Shown here: one piece after another, positions 58,136-64,000 of the stretch
Position numbering within the stretch: position 1 is the stretch's first letter
How the letters are laid out: every line of letters begins with the position of its first letter
From: Norana najaformis
Taxonomy: Eukaryota; Annelida; Clitellata; Crassiclitellata; Hormogastridae
NCBI GenBank assembly: GCA_964023275.1
Contig: OZ029915.1
Location: 35,901,073-35,965,072, forward strand
DNA: 64,000 bases
Direction: 5' to 3'
Position numbers and translations under genes: made by a program
The notes under the pieces: model-generated
Told to the model about the DNA's origin: nothing
The model's database searches: none
The model's input: only the letters and a program-made list of their open reading frames with translations

Positions 58136-59155
58136 TCCAAGACAGGGGTACTTAATAAATGCATAAAATAGTTAAAATACTACATTGGTAGTCTACAAAT
58201 ATGTTTTAGGTATCGCATTTAGTAAATTTATGCACTGAATGTATCATACACATATATATTTTTGAGAGGCATATACATACTATTAGTATGCCATTACAGA
58301 TTGCAGCTTAAGTCATGTCTTGCCATGTCATCTCTGATGTGAAACTCAAAACATGTCCACTCGAAACTGATTGATAGCTAGATATAGGACTTTCTTTAAT
58401 ATCCTTGTAATGATGCTACAGAAATGTTCTGTTCTCCTTACAGTTTTATTGTTAGGCTTGAGCATTTCCAAGAGAATGTAAAAACTTGTGCTGTAATAAA
58501 TATTCAGTGCAGTCCCATGAGAAATAAAGTGACCAAAGTCAGAATAGGTAGGAGGCGGCATAATGGCCTCATACCATAGTGACCGAGTTAGGCATAAAAC
58601 GAAATTGAAACAAATCTCATTGTCAAACTGTGCCAAATCTCGATGGCCATTATATATGTGAGGGCCTTCTTAAATCTAGTGCAAATACAGAGCATAACTC
58701 TACAGAATTATCAGTGTAGGGATTAGAAATAACTGTGGAACAAATTAACTTTGAAGGTCACAAAACCGGTACACAGTCAAGATAAGTGAGTACTTGAACC
58801 ATGTATGCTTGTCTTTTCATCAATTATTCCACTTAAAGCAGGATTCCAAGTGTTAGTTATAGTCTGGGCAGATTTCAAAGCGGCAACGTCAAACAGACAT
58901 GACAGGCACGGGTTGCATTCTGCTGTGTTTTGTTTGTGGAGGCAAAGAATTGACGGAGGAAGCAAAAGATGCAAACCCTATCCTAGCTCAGGTATCGTGT
59001 CTCCAATATGTGATGCAGGCTGTGTGTCAATAACTGGTGTGGCTTTCCCACGACAAGAATAGTGATGGACTGTGAGGAAGTGCATTGCAAGACGTCTAGA
59101 ATTGGCACAGGATTTCTTTTTGTTGAGCATTCCCAGGCTTTTGCTGACTACTACT

Positions 59156-59181
59156 ACTGCTACTGCTGCTGCTGCTGCTGC
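59156..59181. repeat. (CTG)n microsatellite
   Basis: About eight CTG triplets after ACTACTACTGCTACTG. It heads the degenerate array that follows. Confidence 0.9.
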
Positions 59182-59189
59182 TATTGTAC

Positions 59190-59640
59190 TACTGCTGATG
59201 TGCAACTGATATGTTGCTAGCAGTGTTGCTGATGTTTTGCTGATGTGTTTGCTTGATGTGCTTCTGATGTAGTGAACCTGCTGGTATGCAACTGTTTGGT
59301 GATGTTGTGCTACTGATCAGCTGTTAGTGTGCTACAGATGTAGTACTGATATTGCTAAGAGTGGGTTAATGGGTTACTATTGTGCTAGTTATGTATTTAT
59401 GATGTGCCATTATGCATTGCTGATGTGCTGTTAACATATTGCTAATGTGGTGTTAGTGTTATTCATAATATATTAGTGTGTTATTGCTGTTAGTCTGTTG
59501 CTGATGTTCTGTTATTGTGTTTCTGATGTGCTACTAGTGTGTTGCTGATGGGCTAGTGATGTGTTTCTTATGTGCTGCTAGTGTGTTGCTGATGTGCTAA
59601 TGATGTGTTGCTGATGTGCTAATGATATGTTGCTGGTATT
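59190..59640. repeat. Degenerate TG-rich minisatellite
   Basis: Loose units of GTGTTGCTGATGTGCTAATGA and shorter variants repeat for about 450 bases. They are clearest at 59540-59640. Confidence 0.75.
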
Positions 59641-60899
59641 GATTCTTTGGTTGGTTGAATAGAACAGACTGAATCACATAAATGGTGGCAGCTGAATTAA
59701 AAACTGGTTTGTGACCATTTAAGCTGTTGCTTGCTGTTATGTTTTGCATTCGTTCTATTTTGATCTACCTGGCTATCATGTAGAACTACGAATCAATCAG
59801 TTCAAATTCTAAGGGCCAATAATTGTTCTATATTTCTTCATTCAGTATGCATACCTGTGTAGAATAGTCATTTAGAGTAGGCCTTCCAGTGAAGTAAAAT
59901 ATTTGTAATGTTTATTTCACTTGTTCTCTTCAGTCAAAGGTTAATGTTCTAAAAATATACATTTGGTCGTTAAGAAATAAGATAATGACAAGAGAACTGA
60001 TTCTGGTGTAGTTGTTTCTGAATGTCTGTCTCAGATGCTGAAGACAGTTTCTCCCTCTATGCATCTTTGTTGTCAGATGGTTCCATGCAGCTGAGCACTC
60101 TGTGTAAAGAACTCGACTGATTTTGCCAAATGAAGATGAGCTAATGTTATGACTTAGTTTCAGTATCACCCACATAAACTGTTACCGTGAAAATGTTTGC
60201 TATTTGGTGCCTCACTTGTGGTTTTTCAGAGCTGCAGAACATGAGGCTTGAGTTAGTTTAAGGTGAGTCATCAGTGCTTTTGCAAATCTAGACAGCTACC
60301 CTTGTAACGAGTCAATTACCGGAGTGATGGCGTTGCGTATACATTCACAATCGAAAGCGGTTTTCCAGTCGATCGAAGCATCGAGGCACAGTCAACAGTC
60401 CAATCTGGATCACAGGACATCGTTTCTAATTGGAAAATATTGATTCGCCGTCTGATGGCCAATTGGTCTCGAACTCCATCTAATCGAATAAGCAGATACC
60501 GAGCGTCTTTGCTGAAACGAAGTGCAGATGTCGACCTTGGTTTCTGTCTTGTTGCATCGCTGGGTCTGGTTATTGGGTGCTTCCGGGTGGCAGTAGTAAA
60601 ATGGTGTCAATAGTGGCAATGTTCTTGGTTGGTAGGAGACTGCGATGGACTTTCTCGAGAGACATTTAGTCATAAAGGATCCTGACTAGCGAGCGTCATG
60701 TATACATTGTTATGCCTTGAGCGATCTCGGTAGCTTATACGGGCTACGAAGGCTTAGTCTAGATCTTGGCCATTGGTTTGGAGAGGCAATAACGCTAGTA
60801 ATGTGATGTGATGTATTTTGACTAGATAAGTACCGATATTGGTCAAGCCGTTGAGCTTGTAATTAAGTGTCATTTACAGTTATATTTGTTGCACGTGGA

Positions 60900-61095
60900 G
60901 TCATGGAGTGGTTCTTGTTTGACACTCCAGTGCAGAATCTCTGGGTTCCATTCCATGCCAGGACGGAAAGGTACCGGTGTTCAAAATGTCTGCTTCACTA
61001 TCGCCCCCTACTGAACTTGGCTATGCATGGATACATCAGATGTTCAGTTAGAGATGAGATGGTGAGGAAGAGGAATATATACAGTCTGTCAGCTG
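60900..61095 (+). mobile_element. tRNA-derived SINE
   Basis: TCATGGAGTGGTTCTTGTTTGAC (A-box region) and GGGTTCCATTCCATGCCAGGAC (B-box region) at tRNA spacing. It carries a non-tRNA body unlike the others. Confidence 0.5.
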
Positions 61096-61099
61096 CTTA

Positions 61100-64000
61100 G
61101 TTGTTGATACAAAGAACAGCGTTTGAAACAGACACTGTTTCTAATGCAATTCTTTTGTAGTCAGTAGTCATTCATCCAGGTCACTAGGTTTCCTATTACC
61201 AGACCAGGTATTATGAAACATTTAATTGCCAAAAGAAACAACAACCTTTTGCTGAATGTGGAAAATGAATTCGTAATAAGTTCCTATCTTTTTGTCACTG
61301 GTATACCTTCAAATTTTTTTACACTGATTATAAAAACTCGCGTTGTGCAGATTTGGATTTTCTTTGTTTTACTGCATTTTTCAAAGGAGGAACACAAGTT
61401 GCTCAAGAGTGAAATTAGACTGTTCAAATATGGCTTTGTTTGCATACAGTGCTGATAATGCTTTGCTGCTAATTGTTCAAGATAAATTCTGTTACACTGT
61501 GCAAGAGTAATAGCCCTGTGGTAGTTTATGCGCATGAGAGATGCATTAGCTAACTTGTTTTGTAACATTGACCTTGTTACAACACGATTCTTGGATCCCA
61601 TTACGTAATGAAGCTTTACCATATTACAGCAGCGGACTTAGATATTCTCGTGGTATGCATAATACAGTATGTTACTGTGTGTGTGTTGTATTCAACACAG
61701 TCTAATGCCATGAAATCCTCGATTCTCGCGACTCGTGACTTGCGCCTCTCAAATGACTCACCTCCAAAAACAGAATCAAATTGTCATCTACGTTATTCCG
61801 TTGCATTCTTTGTTGACCAGCCATAAATCACTTCCCGTGTTGTTGACAAAAGCAGAATTCTGGTTGATGGAAGGTAACTGCTGCCTGGTCTGGGCTGCTG
61901 ACCACGAAGCCGTGGATTTGCCTGGATTGGCATCTTGGGAGAAAAACTGACACACTGGTTCATGGGGGTTAACGGATGATGGAATTCAGACATTTAGGAA
62001 CAGTTATGAAAATGGGGGTTAGAGGATGGTTAATTCTAGGCAATCATGGACTATTGCACTGGATACTAATTGATTGTGGGCAGCTAAGCCTTTAGCTAGT
62101 TTTTCTTAATTGTATCTTCCTTTTCTTGACTCTTGACCCTTTTAGTTATCTGAGCAACATTTACTAATGGATAAATGTTCTGTTCTTAATGACATTTAAC
62201 ATCATTAAGGCCAGTGCAGAGAGCTCCTCTGAATAGGTTCTCTTTAAGAGTGGCTATACAAATTTCCAATTTCCAATTACAGTTAGAATATATGTGTGCT
62301 TCTATTGACAGTTTTAGTTCCTCAATACACAAAGCATCAGCAGATGGCACTCCCATCTGACTAGTTTTCTTTCAGTTGGTAGCTTGTATAGTAGCTTTGA
62401 CAATTGTAACTTATCTGTAGTTGTCCCAGCTTTTATCTTAATGCTGCTGTGGCAAACCTGGATGTCCACAGTATTTGTCTGAAGTCCAGGGTGAAATGAT
62501 AGCAGAGTGGATGACACTGCAGCCAGGAGAGGAATTGCACTGGCCTGGGATTTAAATTCTAGTGCTTCTTATAATGCCTTGGTGAACATTGCTGAATGAA
62601 GCAACTCATTAGCAAGTGTTATCTGGATTTTAAAAGATTTTGGTTCCTGTGCCAATCCAACAGATTTTTCAGTACCAAGAATGAACCCTTAACAACTGAT
62701 GGTAGTAAGTGATTCTGCTATTACTTTGCACTTCTTTGGCATACAAAGTTCATACTAGTACAGATTTTGCTTTGTTTTGAAAGTGCTATAAAATTCTCTT
62801 ATTTCTTTCTGTTTTTATCGTTTGTTAATTAAATAGGGTCAGGTCAGTTGAGATAATGGCCTATTTATTACATCCCCTAATCAGCCATATTAGTCCTCAG
62901 AAGCAGCGTCTCTCGGCAAACTCAACAGCTGGAGTCCAGCAACTGGATAGCCTTTCCTGATAGATTGCTTCCCTTAACAACAAATTTTCAGTCACACATA
63001 ATGAACTGTGATGTGAACCCTACAAAGTGGTCAAAGGTCAACACATTTCCTTATGGCCTCTTTCCCATTAAGAATAAGACATGGCAGAATAATTGTTTAG
63101 TGTCATCTGTTGCAACCCTATGGAAAATAAATATATTTAAGGTCCACCTGATTTCACCTGTGCTCAAAATAGTAATAAAAAGTTGTCTGGAAAGAGAGTA
63201 TATGTATAGGGTTGGGCATTGGATACCATGATTTCATATGGGCACAATAAGAGTTTAACAAGATAATAAAAAATTAATGGGAGGGGGGCAATTGATATTG
63301 GAGATTTCTTCAGTACTCATTCACTAAACCTCAGACCAACTTAGACAGTTTGCTAAACTCACTAAGTGAGGAGGTGGTAACTGACTTTAGATGTAAAATT
63401 AAAATTCAATGTCTGTGATCATAGTTAGTGATTCCATAAGATGACTAAATAGGATTTTAAAAAGCTGCCGAAAAATAATAATCATTTAATATTTTCTTCT
63501 TTTGGGAAGAATGAAAGATTGTGACCGAAATGGTGAGAAGTTTTAAAACATAAATTTTTGGCACCGTGCAAGTTGCCGGAATAACAACAACAATAATAAT
63601 AATGAAAGATTTTAGTTACTTTTTAAATAAAAGTGGAAGAGATCAAAAGTGGTTTCATCTAGGCACTTTCCGTACTGTTTATGGTAGATAAAAATCTACA
63701 ATGAAGTCTCAATAATGTCTTAGCCAAGTAGTTTCAAATTATCCTTTATGCAGCTCAGATGTGTGCCAGAACCATATGCTCTCAACTTCATCTTTACTAA
63801 TTAATAACTACAACTACTAATTATGATGGCTTGTATCAGTGTTTCAGTAACAGTAAGTCAATTAGTTTGTCGGATGCGGCCTGGGCATAAGTAGTTCCTC
63901 TCTTGATTGAAGTTGAAGGACTAAATTTAAGTGGAGTACTGAGGTAATCGATAATTGATATGTCTGCAGAGTGGTTGAAGGATTTATTAATAATCTCTCC
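61100..64000. other. Right end, no gene recognised
   Basis: AT-rich intron-like DNA with a short retroelement tail near 62240-62285 (GGCTATACAAATTTCCAATT). A splice-acceptor-like CTGCAG| stands at 63967, too close to the edge to judge. No known protein reads in any frame. Confidence 0.45.

Noticed and set aside
58346..58636. 96-residue minus-strand frame
   Set aside because: I could not tie it to a family. It is near LINE debris, so it is left unannotated.

Overview
This is eukaryotic nuclear DNA from an animal, most likely a marine invertebrate. The evidence is split genes with GT-AG introns, many LINE and SINE fragments, hAT-type DNA transposons, long microsatellites, and a striking excess of the palindrome TAGGCCTA. 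The excess of that palindrome and the gene types would fit an echinoderm or another invertebrate deuterostome, but the species cannot be fixed from the sequence alone. There are no prokaryotic operons, no CRISPR array and no rRNA or free tRNA gene.

Three split genes can be rebuilt exon by exon, all on the minus strand. (1) 7-4062: the 5' half of a diacylglycerol lipase (DAGL, beta-like), with a four-helix membrane domain and the start of the lipase fold. It runs off the left edge before the catalytic serine. (2) 11827-16936: a five-exon, 263-residue single-pass receptor with a signal peptide and one eight-cysteine TNF-receptor-like domain, most like Drosophila Grindelwald and the short BCMA/Fn14-type receptors. 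It carries a candidate TRAF-binding motif near its C-terminus. (3) 20148-27778: an eight-exon, 357-residue protein joining a discoidin-like domain of the FBXL4 type to BTB/POZ and BACK-like domains. This would be a CUL3-type ubiquitin ligase adaptor carrying a recognition domain otherwise known to me from an SCF-type F-box protein.

The right half (about 28-64 kb) has no gene I can name. From 28 to 46 kb it is repeat-rich: L2/CR1-like LINE pieces, tRNA-derived SINEs, and (AGGC)n, (ACAG)n, (TA)n, (CT)n and (TATG)n arrays, plus a recent 150-bp duplication. A CpG-rich stretch at 46.19-46.56 kb looks like a promoter. It is followed on the plus strand by a clean signal-peptide first exon (46724-46799), and a weaker candidate exon points the other way. 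From 46.8 to 64 kb the DNA looks like intron or intergenic sequence with SINEs and two hAT elements whose ends and 8-bp target duplications are visible.

The three genes do not form an obvious pathway. DAGL makes the endocannabinoid 2-AG, the receptor would feed TNF/JNK signalling, and the BTB protein would feed ubiquitination. What links the repeats is a shared 3' tail (AAGGCGCTATA...AATTACAATTAC) on a LINE and on many short insertions, which points to SINEs mobilised by one LINE family.
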